A stretch of DNA of 35,286 nucleotides from Kiritimatiellales bacterium (GTDB lineage Bacteria > Verrucomicrobiota > Kiritimatiellia > Kiritimatiellales > Pontiellaceae), in NCBI GenBank assembly GCA_003252225.1, contig QKFE01000238.1:1-35286 (forward strand), read 5' to 3'. The first letter of the stretch is position 1. Each line of letters begins with the position of its first letter. Position numbers and translations under genes: made by a program. The notes beneath the pieces were generated by a model. The model was given only the letters and a program-made list of their open reading frames with translations, had not been told where the DNA came from and made no database searches. Of this stretch, positions 26,177-35,276 are shown piece after piece.

Positions 26177-27883
26177 ATGATTACCGACCAACTCAGCGAA
26201 ATGATGATCCGGAGCGGCCGTGTGGGCACACGCGAACTGGAAAAGGCGCTGGCCATTCAGGAATCTTCCGGGCGCATTTTAACGGATATCCTGATCGAAG
26301 AGCGGCTGGCTTCGCCGGAGGATATTGCGCTGACGTTTTCGGAGCTGCTGAATATCCCGTTTCTTGAACTCGGCGAAGATTTTCACCTCAAACGCGATGA
26401 ATACGACATGATCCCGGAATCGGTCGCCCGGCGATACTGCCTCATTCCTCTTATGAAAGAGGAGGGAGTGGCGATTACCCTCGTCATGAAAAACCCGCTC
26501 GATATGGATGCGGTGGATACGGTGCGTTCGCTGACCTCTTATGAAATCCATAAAGCGGTCAGTACGGAAGACCGGATTAACCGCATTATTGAAAAATGCT
26601 ACCGTGAAGAGGCCTATGTTGAAGCCGGGCTGCAGGATATTGTGGATATCGGCGGCGATGAGATTGAGACTTTCGAAGGCGACATGGGCGATGTTGACCA
26701 GCTGCTGATTCATGCGAACGATGCGCCGGTGGTGCGGTATGTGAACCTGCTTTTAATGGAAGCGGTTCGCGACGGCGCATCGGATATCCACTTCGAACCC
26801 GGCGAAAACAGCTGTTCGGTCCGGTTGCGGGTGGACGGTTCGCTGCATCCGGTGACGCCGCCGCCGAAAAGCCTCTATCCGGCCATCGTAACGCGTATCA
26901 AAATTCTGGCGGAAATGGATATCGCCGAAAGGCGCCTGCCGATGGACGGACGGTTTAAGTTCAAATTTTCCGGACGGGTCATCGATGTGCGTGTTTCGTC
27001 GATGCCGCTGGTTTTCGGCGAAAAGGTTGTGTTGCGTATTCTGGATAAACAGAGCCTGCTTTTGAACCTCGAAGATATCGGTTTTGAAGGACGCTGCCTG
27101 AAACGGTTCAAGGAAATCCTGGCGATGCCCAACGGGATCGTGCTGCTGACCGGCCCGACCGGTTCGGGGAAAACCACCACGCTTTACAGTGCGCTGTCCC
27201 TTTTGAAAAGCCCGACGAAAAACGTGCAGACGGTGGAAGACCCGGTCGAATATCTGATCGACGGCGTCAACCAGATGCCGATCCGTCCGAAAATAGGGCT
27301 CAATTTTGCCGAGTGCCTGCGGCATATTTTGCGGCAGGATCCGGATGCGGTGATGATCGGTGAAATCCGCGATGCGGAAACCGCCGAAATCGCGATGCGC
27401 GCTTCGCTCACCGGGCACATCGTCTTGAGCACACTGCACACCAACGACGCCTCTTCGTCGTTCAGCCGCCTGCGCGATATCGGAATACCCTCCTATCTGA
27501 CGGCGGCCACGATGCGGCTGATTATTGCCCAGCGGCTGGTGAAAACTATCTGCCCCAACTGCAAAACCGTGTATCAGCCGGATGCCGGCGAACTCGAATG
27601 GGTTAAGCCGGTATTCCCGGATGCCGCCGACTGGACCTTTTACCACGGAACCGGCTGCAGCCAGTGCCGCAACCGCGGGATGAAAGGGCGCAGGGCCATC
27701 TTTGAATTTCTCGAAGTAACCCCGGCCATCCGCGAACTGGTGCACACGGAAGCCGACGACATGACGATCCGCAAAACGGCGGTCAAAGGCGGAATGGAAA
27801 CACTGGCGGAATACGGATTCAAAAAGGTGCGGGAGGGCCTGACCACATTGAACGAAGCGATCAATGTTTGTCTGGTTGATTAA
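26177..27883 (+). CDS. GspE/PilB-type assembly ATPase
   Basis: GPTGSGKTTTLYSAL, Asp/His boxes (VQTVEDPVEY, LSTLHTNDA), tetracysteine CPNC...CSQC. Confidence 0.96.
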   Translation: MITDQLSEMMIRSGRVGTRELEKALAIQESSGRILTDILIEERLASPEDIALTFSELLNIPFLELGEDFHLKRDEYDMIPESVARRYCLIPLMKEEGVAITLVMKNPLDMDAVDTVRSLTSYEIHKAVSTEDRINRIIEKCYREEAYVEAGLQDIVDIGGDEIETFEGDMGDVDQLLIHANDAPVVRYVNLLLMEAVRDGASDIHFEPGENSCSVRLRVDGSLHPVTPPPKSLYPAIVTRIKILAEMDIAERRLPMDGRFKFKFSGRVIDVRVSSMPLVFGEKVVLRILDKQSLLLNLEDIGFEGRCLKRFKEILAMPNGIVLLTGPTGSGKTTTLYSALSLLKSPTKNVQTVEDPVEYLIDGVNQMPIRPKIGLNFAECLRHILRQDPDAVMIGEIRDAETAEIAMRASLTGHIVLSTLHTNDASSSFSRLRDIGIPSYLTAATMRLIIAQRLVKTICPNCKTVYQPDAGELEWVKPVFPDAADWTFYHGTGCSQCRNRGMKGRRAIFEFLEVTPAIRELVHTEADDMTIRKTAVKGGMETLAEYGFKKVREGLTTLNEAINVCLVD

Positions 27884-27897
27884 CTGGAGATACGCAC

Positions 27898-29163
27898 ATG
27901 CCGACTTTTAACTACATCGCGAAAAACAAGGAAGGGCAGGAAGTCCGCTCTTCGCTGGATGCTGCAACCCGGCTTGAAGCGCTCGAAGCGCTGCGTAAAA
28001 AAGGCCTGACGGTGGTTGATCTTTTCAGCGTGGATGATCGGAAAAGTCTGACGGAAGTTGCGGCGGAGGCTGAAAAAAAGAAGGGGAATGAGAAGCAGGG
28101 CAAACGAAAAAGCTTCTCTTTCACGGCTAAAGTGAAGATGACCGATCTTGCGGTATTCTGCCGTCAGCTGGCGATTTCGGTGAATGCGGGGGTTCCGCTG
28201 CGCGATGCGCTCGAAAGCATCGGCACCGAAGTGGAACAGCCGGTGTTGCGGCGGGTCTGTATTGATATGGTGAACCAGCTGCACGACGGGCGCAGTTTTT
28301 CCGAGGCGGTCGGATCGCACCCGAAGGTATTCAACGAAATGTTTCACGGACTGATCAAAGTGGCGGAAGAATCGGGGCGGCTGCCATCGACGCTGGAGCA
28401 GCTGGCGGCCTATCTCGAAAAGGCCGACCGTCTGCGCCGCCGTATTAAAGCGATGTCGGCCTATCCCATGTTTATCGGGGTATTTTTCATTATTGTCTGC
28501 CTGATTATGACGCTGTTTATCCTTCCGCAATTCACCGATATTTTTTCCGGCTTCGGCGCGAAGCTTCCCGTTTTCACCCGTATCGTATTTTCCGTAAACA
28601 ACTTTTTTGTGGACAACTTTCTCGCCATTCTCGGCGGCTTCATCCTGCTGAGCACAGCGGTTGTTTTTTACGGCCGCACGGCGTCGGGCTCCTATCAGAA
28701 AGATAAACTGAAACTGAGCCTGCCGTATGCCGGCGGCTGTGTGAAAAAATATATCCTCGCACGGTTCTGCCGCAGTATGGCGATTATGGTGCAAAGCGGT
28801 GTGCCGATTTCCAACGCACTGGAAATCTGCGCGGACGCCACCGGCAACCAGCTGATTAAACGCAGTGTGTTGAGCGTGCGGGAAATGATTATGACCGGCA
28901 ACCGGATTGCCGCCAGCCTGGATCGGTCGGGTATTTTTCCGGGGCTGATCATTCGGATGGTTTCCGTGGGCGAGGAATCAGGGCAGCTTCCCGAAGTCCT
29001 CGAAAACGTTTCCGACCTTTACGAAGATCAGGTCGAAGTTTCCGTGATGACTTCCATGGCGCTGTTCGAGCCGCTGGTCATCTGTGTTTTCGGGGCCTTC
29101 ATCCTTATTTTGGTGCTGGCCATTTACCTGCCGATTTTCACGGTTTCAATGAGTGTCCGCTGA
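27898..29163 (+). CDS. GspF/PilC-type inner-membrane platform protein
   Basis: MPTFNYIAKNKEGQEV..., FCRQLAISVNAGVPLRDALE, GNRIAASL, GEESGQLPEVLENVSDLYEDQVE. Confidence 0.95.
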   Translation: MPTFNYIAKNKEGQEVRSSLDAATRLEALEALRKKGLTVVDLFSVDDRKSLTEVAAEAEKKKGNEKQGKRKSFSFTAKVKMTDLAVFCRQLAISVNAGVPLRDALESIGTEVEQPVLRRVCIDMVNQLHDGRSFSEAVGSHPKVFNEMFHGLIKVAEESGRLPSTLEQLAAYLEKADRLRRRIKAMSAYPMFIGVFFIIVCLIMTLFILPQFTDIFSGFGAKLPVFTRIVFSVNNFFVDNFLAILGGFILLSTAVVFYGRTASGSYQKDKLKLSLPYAGGCVKKYILARFCRSMAIMVQSGVPISNALEICADATGNQLIKRSVLSVREMIMTGNRIAASLDRSGIFPGLIIRMVSVGEESGQLPEVLENVSDLYEDQVEVSVMTSMALFEPLVICVFGAFILILVLAIYLPIFTVSMSVR

Positions 29164-29286
29164 CGCAGGAAGGAGGCGCAATTAAACGCATAACAGATTT
29201 CAAGACAGGAACCCTCGCCGGGGGGCCGGAGAGCAGAATAAGTGACCGAATGGAAGTTGAATAAAAAGCGACAAGGAGAAGTAAAA

Positions 29287-29712
29287 ATGAAGACGAAGAA
29301 ACAGAAAAAATCAGGGTTCACGCTGGTGGAACTGATGGTCGTGGCAATCATCGTTGCAATTCTTGCAGCCGTTGCCATCCCGCTGATGTCGGGCAATAAA
29401 GAACGCGCCGCCGCTACAGAAGGACAGGCCGGATGCAGCACGATTGCAACCGCCATGCGCATGGCCAAGGCGCAGTATGGTTCCTACACCAATGTGGCCG
29501 CCGTTACCGATCTCCCCGGTATCAATACCGGTGACCTGAACGGGACTTATTTCAACGACGGCAGTTATGCGCTCAGCGGAGTCGGTTCCGGTTTTACAAT
29601 CACGGCAACGCCGCGTTCCGGTGCTCCGGACGGAATTCCGCAGAGCAAAACGGTTGTGATGACGGTGGACGCAAACGGATCGGCCAGCTGGGGCGGCGAT
29701 CTGCTGAAGTAA
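29287..29712 (+). CDS. Major (pseudo)pilin with type IV prepilin N-terminus
   Basis: KKQKKSG|FTLVELMVVAIIVAILAAVAIPLM; ATG at 29287 with AAGGAGA RBS. Confidence 0.93.
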   Translation: MKTKKQKKSGFTLVELMVVAIIVAILAAVAIPLMSGNKERAAATEGQAGCSTIATAMRMAKAQYGSYTNVAAVTDLPGINTGDLNGTYFNDGSYALSGVGSGFTITATPRSGAPDGIPQSKTVVMTVDANGSASWGGDLLK

Positions 29713-29727
29713 AAGAGATGAACCAAC

Positions 29728-29758
29728 CCGGGAAGCTTCCTGCGGGAGGCTTTCCCGG
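29728..29758 (+). other. Strong stem-loop just downstream of pilin gene
   Basis: CCGGGAAGCTTCC-TGCG-GGAGGCTTTCCCGG, about 13 bp with one bulge, no U-tract. Confidence 0.7.
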
Positions 29759-29780
29759 AAACCGGAATGAAGGAACAGAT

Positions 29781-30740
29781 ATGGCGGCACGAGAGCCCAG
29801 CACCCGGAATGAAAACATCGCCGGAATCAATATATCGGACGGCGTTGTGAGTGTTGCCCGGCTTATCCGGCGCGGACGGAAAAAAATCGTACTGACCCAC
29901 GGCGGTTGGATTGATTATGCGCCGGATGCGACGGATGAGGAAATTATTCAGGCGATAAAACGAATTTGGAAAATCACAAAAATGCCGACGCGCACGGTAT
30001 GCAGCGGGCTGCATTCGCGGGCGCTGTGTCTGAAATATTTCAAGTATCCGGATCTGGCCCCGCGCGAACTGAATTCAGCACTGAGCCTCGAAGCCGAGGA
30101 ATCGCTTCAGCTGCCGCCCGAAGAGATTGCGCTGGACTGGCATTTGAACCGGCCGAAAGATGATCCGTATACCCATCTCGGCGAACAGCTTCACGGCATA
30201 TTGGTTGCGGTTCCGAAAAAAGCGGTGAATCGGCAATTGAACCTGTTAAAGCGGGCCGGACTGTTTCCGGTTCTGACGGATGTGGGCTGTACCTCCATCT
30301 GTAATTTATATCTGGCGTTGCGCGGCGAACGGGTGAATCCGAACAACGCGGTCTGCGTGGTGAACCTTTCGCGGTTCAGTGCCGATATTTCGATTTTATA
30401 CAACGAACACTATATTTATCCGCGGACGATTATTTCGCGTTCGGCGGAGTGGGCGAGCAAAGTGCAGTATCTGATTGAAAACATTTCCGACGCGCTTCTG
30501 TATTACCATGTAAAGGTGGATAAAACACCCGTCACCCAGTTGGTGCTGACCGGTTTTGTGCCCGACGACCCGGTGTTTGTCGGTCAGATTCACGATACGA
30601 TCGGACTGCCGACTGAAGTGTGGAGCCCGCTGCGCGATGAGAACTTTGTGATTTCGCACGGGATTAAATCTTCCCGGAAAAAGGACGTGGTTTCCCCGCT
30701 GATGACAACCTGTCTGGGGCTGGGGCTGAGGAATACATAG
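29781..30740 (+). CDS. pilM: PilM-like actin-fold ATPase
   Basis: IAGINISDGVVSVARLIRRG..., ALSLEAEESLQLPPEEIALDWHL, VGCTSICNLYLAL; ORF could start at 29718. Confidence 0.72.
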   Translation: MAAREPSTRNENIAGINISDGVVSVARLIRRGRKKIVLTHGGWIDYAPDATDEEIIQAIKRIWKITKMPTRTVCSGLHSRALCLKYFKYPDLAPRELNSALSLEAEESLQLPPEEIALDWHLNRPKDDPYTHLGEQLHGILVAVPKKAVNRQLNLLKRAGLFPVLTDVGCTSICNLYLALRGERVNPNNAVCVVNLSRFSADISILYNEHYIYPRTIISRSAEWASKVQYLIENISDALLYYHVKVDKTPVTQLVLTGFVPDDPVFVGQIHDTIGLPTEVWSPLRDENFVISHGIKSSRKKDVVSPLMTTCLGLGLRNT

Positions 30741-30770
30741 GAGACGGACTTTTGACTGCTGAATTTCAAA

Positions 30771-30845
30771 TTTTGATTGGTGAATTTGCGGTAGCTTCGG
30801 TTGCAGCGTGCCGTTGCGCCGGAGCCATAAATCAGCAATCAAAAA
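30771..30845. repeat. Imperfect inverted repeat element between pilM-like and pilN-like genes
   Basis: Arms TTTTGATTGGTGAATTT..TTCGG and CCGGAGCCATAAATCAGCAATCAAAA. Confidence 0.6.
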
Positions 30846-30866
30846 TCAAAAATCGGAAATAGGATC

Positions 30867-31460
30867 ATGGCAACGGACTACCGAATTAATTTGTCGAAAA
30901 CACTGACCAGTTCGCCGGGCAGCCGGAAACGGTTTTATCACGGAATGCTGCTTTATCTGGCACTCTGTTCGGTCGGGCTGGTGATTGCAGCCTATTTTGC
31001 GGGGCTGAATGCGCAGCAGTATCTGGAAAACCGGCAGGAGCGCAAACAGCTGCTGCGAACGGTTTCCGCCGTTGCTGATCTCGATGAATCCGTTTTCAAA
31101 GATCCCGATATGATTTATTCCGAACTGCAGGTTTCCGCCGGGCAGGTGGAGCAGCTGAAACTGGCGCTGGCGCGGCGGGTTCAGATTCTGCCGATTATTC
31201 ATAACCTCTTTATTGACCTGCCGGAGAACGTCGCGCTTCAAAGCCTTTCGGCCAACCGGACGATGCTTTCGTTCGGGCTGGTTATGCCTCCGCCGTCGGA
31301 AGAGGCCGGCGATCCGGTGCGGGAGCTGAAAGCCATCTGGGAATCGAATGAGGAGTTGGGAAAACGGGTGGCGTCGATCCGTCCGGTTACGGGCGAACGG
31401 CGGACGGTCGGATCGGAATCCTTTTTTTATGTTCAGTTTGAGTGCACGTTGAGCAAGTAG
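30867..31460 (+). CDS. PilN-like inner-membrane assembly protein
   Basis: Single N-terminal TM then coiled coil, LPIIHNLFIDLPENVALQSLS, position after PilM. Confidence 0.65.
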   Translation: MATDYRINLSKTLTSSPGSRKRFYHGMLLYLALCSVGLVIAAYFAGLNAQQYLENRQERKQLLRTVSAVADLDESVFKDPDMIYSELQVSAGQVEQLKLALARRVQILPIIHNLFIDLPENVALQSLSANRTMLSFGLVMPPPSEEAGDPVRELKAIWESNEELGKRVASIRPVTGERRTVGSESFFYVQFECTLSK

Positions 31461-31466
31461 GTAAAC

Positions 31467-32027
31467 ATGGATGTTGGAAAGTTCAAAGTGAGCAGAGTGC
31501 GGCTGACCCTGTGGCTGATGGTTCCGCCGGTATTGGTTCTGGGAATCGGGCTGAGTTCATTTGCCTTGCAGCTTCAGTCCGAATGGCAGCTGAACCGTAC
31601 GCGCGAACTGGCGGATGTGCTGCCGCGGATTGTCAGTGTGCAGCGGAAAATCGACCGGGTTACGGAAGCGTTTCACGGGGATGATCATGAAATGCTCCGC
31701 TCGGAAGACGAATTGATTTCCTTTCTACAGGAAGCCGCCCGGAAAGTCGGTTTCACCGTGGATTCACTGAAGGTTGAACGTAAATCCGGAATACAGGGCA
31801 TCAACTTCCCCCTGCTTACGGCCAAAGTGACCGGCTCCGGCAGTCTCGGTTCAATACACACGTTTCTGCGCGATGTCACCGCCGCCCAGCACCTGCTTTC
31901 CGAAAGCTCGCTGACGATTTCACAGTCGAACAGACTTGCCGATGAAAAGCTGTGTTCGGCGGATATTTCGTTCGAACTGCTGCTGTTCGATGGAGCCAAA
32001 AAAGCATTAACCGGGAGCGGGCAGTAA
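31467..32027 (+). CDS. PilO/GspM-like inner-membrane protein
   Basis: TM helix, coiled coil, ferredoxin-like tail (FPLLTAKVTGSGSLGSIHTFLRDV), order M-N-O. Confidence 0.65.
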   Translation: MDVGKFKVSRVRLTLWLMVPPVLVLGIGLSSFALQLQSEWQLNRTRELADVLPRIVSVQRKIDRVTEAFHGDDHEMLRSEDELISFLQEAARKVGFTVDSLKVERKSGIQGINFPLLTAKVTGSGSLGSIHTFLRDVTAAQHLLSESSLTISQSNRLADEKLCSADISFELLLFDGAKKALTGSGQ

Positions 32028-32539
32028 TGGCAAAAAACGATCCATATGTTGCGGAATACCGGGAGGAAACCCTTAAACTGCCGCTTTTCATCACGCTGGT
32101 TGCGGCCGGGCTTGTGGCGGTTCCGCTGGCCGTCTGGATGTTCCGGATCAATGAAGAGGGTTTCCGGTCGACCGATGTAACGAAATACCGCGCCCTCGTG
32201 GAAACCGTCTCCGGCGATGCGGATGCCGTGAGCGCCATGCTGCACCGCGATGAACAAACTCTGGTGGAAATGAAAACCGCCGCGCCGGTCGTCACGCTGA
32301 TTGTTCCGGAAGTCGTCATTGTTGAAAAAAAGGAAAACACTCCGTTAAACGCCAATCTGGAAGGCATTTACTGGAGCCCTTCAAATCCGCTGGTGGGAAT
32401 CGACGGCGAAACCTATCAGGTCGGGGATTTGGTACAGGGTTATAAAATCATTGAAATCGGAAAAACATCGGTTCGTTTCAAAGGGCCGGACGGAAAAACA
32501 ATTGTAAAAGATTTTTACGGCGATCTGTTCAAAAAGTAA
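32027..32539 (+). CDS. Single-TM protein with GspC/PilP-like C-terminal domain
   Basis: ATG overlaps upstream stop; LEGIYWSPSNPLVGIDGETYQVGDLVQGYKIIEIGKTSVRFKGPDGKTIV resembles the HR domain pattern. Confidence 0.6.
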   Translation: MAKNDPYVAEYREETLKLPLFITLVAAGLVAVPLAVWMFRINEEGFRSTDVTKYRALVETVSGDADAVSAMLHRDEQTLVEMKTAAPVVTLIVPEVVIVEKKENTPLNANLEGIYWSPSNPLVGIDGETYQVGDLVQGYKIIEIGKTSVRFKGPDGKTIVKDFYGDLFKK

Positions 32540-32583
32540 CGCGGCGGGTTCGTGCATTGCCGGGTATGTCCGGAGAAGTGAAT

Positions 32584-32997
32584 ATGAGTTCTCTGAGTGC
32601 ACAAAAGAAAAAAAAACGGGCAGGAATGTCCTTGGTTGAAATTGCTCTGGCGCTGTTAATTGTGGCTATTCTCGCTGTTGTTGTTCCGACGGCATTGCGG
32701 TTCCCGCATTATCTGGCGGTTTCGTCCGTTCAGAAAGAGGTGGCGATTCATGCCGCGAATCAGGTGCTCGAAGAAGCCCTTTCATTTGGATACGACCATG
32801 CGTATCTGTCAGCGGGCACCGTTTCGCTGGATGGGATGAAAGGGGACTATTCAATGAGCGGTCTTGAGCTGGCGGTGATAAAAAAGATCGAAATACTGGC
32901 CGCCGGAACACCGGCGGAAAGAAAACAGATTACAGTCACAGTGACCTACCGGAACAATGAAGACCCGGTGGTTCTGCAGACCGTAATGACACCTTGA
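32584..32997 (+). CDS. Minor pseudopilin (GspI-like position)
   Basis: KKKRAG|MSLVEIALALLIVAILAVVVPTAL prepilin site. Confidence 0.85.
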   Translation: MSSLSAQKKKKRAGMSLVEIALALLIVAILAVVVPTALRFPHYLAVSSVQKEVAIHAANQVLEEALSFGYDHAYLSAGTVSLDGMKGDYSMSGLELAVIKKIEILAAGTPAERKQITVTVTYRNNEDPVVLQTVMTP

Positions 32998-33010
32998 GGA
33001 GGTGTCGGAG

Positions 33011-33487
33011 ATGAAAAACAGAAACGGATTCAGTCTGATCGAACTGCTGGCGGGGCTGGTTTCAGCTGCGATGGTACTCATGCTGATTTCCCTGCTGATG
33101 TTTATGCCTTACCGGACATTGCGGATGAACCGCTCGCTGGAACAAATGCGGCGCGATGCGGTGATTGCCATGCAGATGATGTCCCGCGATATCCGCAGTT
33201 CGTCGCAGAACGGAATCAATGCCTCGCAAGACAGCCTGCAAATCGGTTCGACCGCAATGCATCCGATTGCGGTTGAATATCGCCGCGACGCAGGAACCGG
33301 CACGTTGATCTATGACGACGGAGCGCAATCCGAAACGCTGATTCGCAGCGGGGTGCAGCGGTTTAATCCCGCTGTGACGAATGATTTGGTCAGCGGAATT
33401 AGCGGGGTTGTGCTGGAGCTTTGGCTGACGGAGCCGGACAGCGAAATAACCCTGTATGAAAAAATGTTTATACACACAAGGAATTGA
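33011..33487 (+). CDS. Minor pseudopilin (GspJ/PilW-like)
   Basis: MKNRNG|FSLIELLAGLVSAAMVLMLISLLMF; ORF could start at GTG 33002. Confidence 0.85.
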   Translation: MKNRNGFSLIELLAGLVSAAMVLMLISLLMFMPYRTLRMNRSLEQMRRDAVIAMQMMSRDIRSSSQNGINASQDSLQIGSTAMHPIAVEYRRDAGTGTLIYDDGAQSETLIRSGVQRFNPAVTNDLVSGISGVVLELWLTEPDSEITLYEKMFIHTRN

Positions 33488-33490
33488 GCC

Positions 33491-35146
33491 ATGAAAACGC
33501 AAAAGAATCCACATGCACAGAAAGAGGGTGCGGTTCTGGCCACGGTCGTGATCGTTCTTCTGCTGATCACATTTCTGGTTCTCGTACTGATCCGAATGAG
33601 CCTTCACAACGCCCGGGAAACCTCGTATGAAATGCAGAGTGCGCAGGCTTTCTGGCTGGCCGAGGCCGGGGTTCACCGATGTGTTCAGGATCTTAAAACC
33701 GGCGGTAACGGTCAGGTGGCGGATCAGTTAAACACCGGTGCATTTGTTACGCGGGATATGAACGGCGACCGCACCACATTTGTCAGCACCGGAACAGTTT
33801 TGCGCGGAGCTGAAAAAGCAGTGAGCCGCAGTATCCGTATTGTTGTCAGTTACATCGCCGCGCCGTTTGAGGATGTGATTCACGGGGCAAACCGGGGCGG
33901 AGAAAGGTGGGATCTAATGATGCGCGGCACGCAGTATAACGGGAATGACGGACCCCGGGTGCCGGGGACTCAGGGGGGGAATTATCCCGGCGGGAATGAT
34001 GTCGCCATTGGAAACGTGGATGTTAACGGAGGTGTCCGCATGTATGGTGAAAGCAAGGTGGAAGCGGTTCCTTTGCCTAATATTTATGAAGTGTTTGGAG
34101 ATGTCTCTTATTCGCAGGGACTTTATGCCGAGAACGGGGACGCCACGCATATCGCCGGCAGTACACTGAACACTTCATCGACCGATTATGATCCGCCGAA
34201 CCTCGCGGATATGAATTATGCCGGCAACTGCGACTGGAACGTTTCCGCAGAGTTTGAAAAATATAAAAACGAACTGGTTGCGGATTCGAATGACGGCGGG
34301 TGGCGTTTACCGGCAAATCACAGTCTGCATGACATTGTTGTGAAAAGAAACAACAGTTCAACAACGGGGGATGACTACTATTTTGAACCGAGATCCATGA
34401 CAATGGGGAAAACGTACACTGCCGAATCTCTTATTATTCTGGGCGATAACAAAACGTATTACGTGGACGGACACGTCTGGTTCCGTTCCATGAAAACCTA
34501 TGGATTTAAAATAGACGGACAGGCTGTGATTGTTTCAACCGGGGATATTCATATCGGCGATAATCTGGCGTACAGAAATCGAACACGCGAGGCCGTTAAC
34601 GGCAACCCTCCCGACATGCTGGCGCTGGTGGCGCTGGGGCAACTGAATTCGGTCTCCGGAATCCCCTACAGTGGCGGCGATGTCTATTTCGGAGATCCGG
34701 ATACCGGAACGCTCTATACCTGCGACGCCTTCATGTTTGCCAATAATAACTTCTTTTACAACACAAGCATCAACGGGCAGAACTGGTCCAAGCAACAGCC
34801 AGAATCCGGATTTAAAGTGTTCGGAAACTTCATGGCGATGAATCAGGTCGTGGTGAAACGAGACTGGTACCGAGACGATTCAACCGGAAGGTATTATCCT
34901 GCGGAACTGGTTGAAGTCACCGGCTCCGACGGATCAAAAACGTGGGAATGGGTCGATTCGCGCGAATGGGCCGACGGGAAAACAACGCTTCTGTCCGACC
35001 GGGAGAAAAACTCAATCCGCCATTATGCCATGCAGGTCGAATACGATGACCGCATCCGCGACATTGCCACCGAAATGAACGGGCTTCCGCGCGGGAAAGG
35101 ATCCTTTGTCGCAGGGCATACCTGGCAGGAGGCTACAGCGCACTAG
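33491..35146 (+). CDS. Large PilX/GspK-like minor pilin with long C-terminal domain
   Basis: KEG|AVLATVVIVLLLITFLVLVLIRMSLHNARETSYEMQSAQAFWLAEAG, last gene of the pilus operon, 551 aa. Confidence 0.75.
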   Translation: MKTQKNPHAQKEGAVLATVVIVLLLITFLVLVLIRMSLHNARETSYEMQSAQAFWLAEAGVHRCVQDLKTGGNGQVADQLNTGAFVTRDMNGDRTTFVSTGTVLRGAEKAVSRSIRIVVSYIAAPFEDVIHGANRGGERWDLMMRGTQYNGNDGPRVPGTQGGNYPGGNDVAIGNVDVNGGVRMYGESKVEAVPLPNIYEVFGDVSYSQGLYAENGDATHIAGSTLNTSSTDYDPPNLADMNYAGNCDWNVSAEFEKYKNELVADSNDGGWRLPANHSLHDIVVKRNNSSTTGDDYYFEPRSMTMGKTYTAESLIILGDNKTYYVDGHVWFRSMKTYGFKIDGQAVIVSTGDIHIGDNLAYRNRTREAVNGNPPDMLALVALGQLNSVSGIPYSGGDVYFGDPDTGTLYTCDAFMFANNNFFYNTSINGQNWSKQQPESGFKVFGNFMAMNQVVVKRDWYRDDSTGRYYPAELVEVTGSDGSKTWEWVDSREWADGKTTLLSDREKNSIRHYAMQVEYDDRIRDIATEMNGLPRGKGSFVAGHTWQEATAH

Positions 35147-35196
35147 CAGCTTGTCGGACTTAGAGCTGTGCTTTAATAAATAGCTCAAAAACAGGC

Positions 35197-35276
35197 AAAC
35201 AACTGGGGGCAGAGTCTAAAAATCGTTGATTCGTTTATGAGTCATTTTTGATTTTTAAATTCTGAGCGAGTTGTTT
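35197..35276. repeat. Long imperfect inverted repeat at the window's end
   Basis: AAACAACT (35197)...AGTTGTTT (35269-35276), inner arms CAGAGTCTAAAAATC/GATTTTTAAATTCTG. Confidence 0.6.

Noticed and set aside
26753-27745. 330-aa minus-strand ORF inside the ATPase gene
   Set aside because: Shadow ORF opposite Walker A/B and tetracysteine motifs.
27880-28794. 304-aa minus-strand ORF inside the GspF/PilC gene
   Set aside because: Shadow ORF, His/Arg/Phe-rich, no domain.
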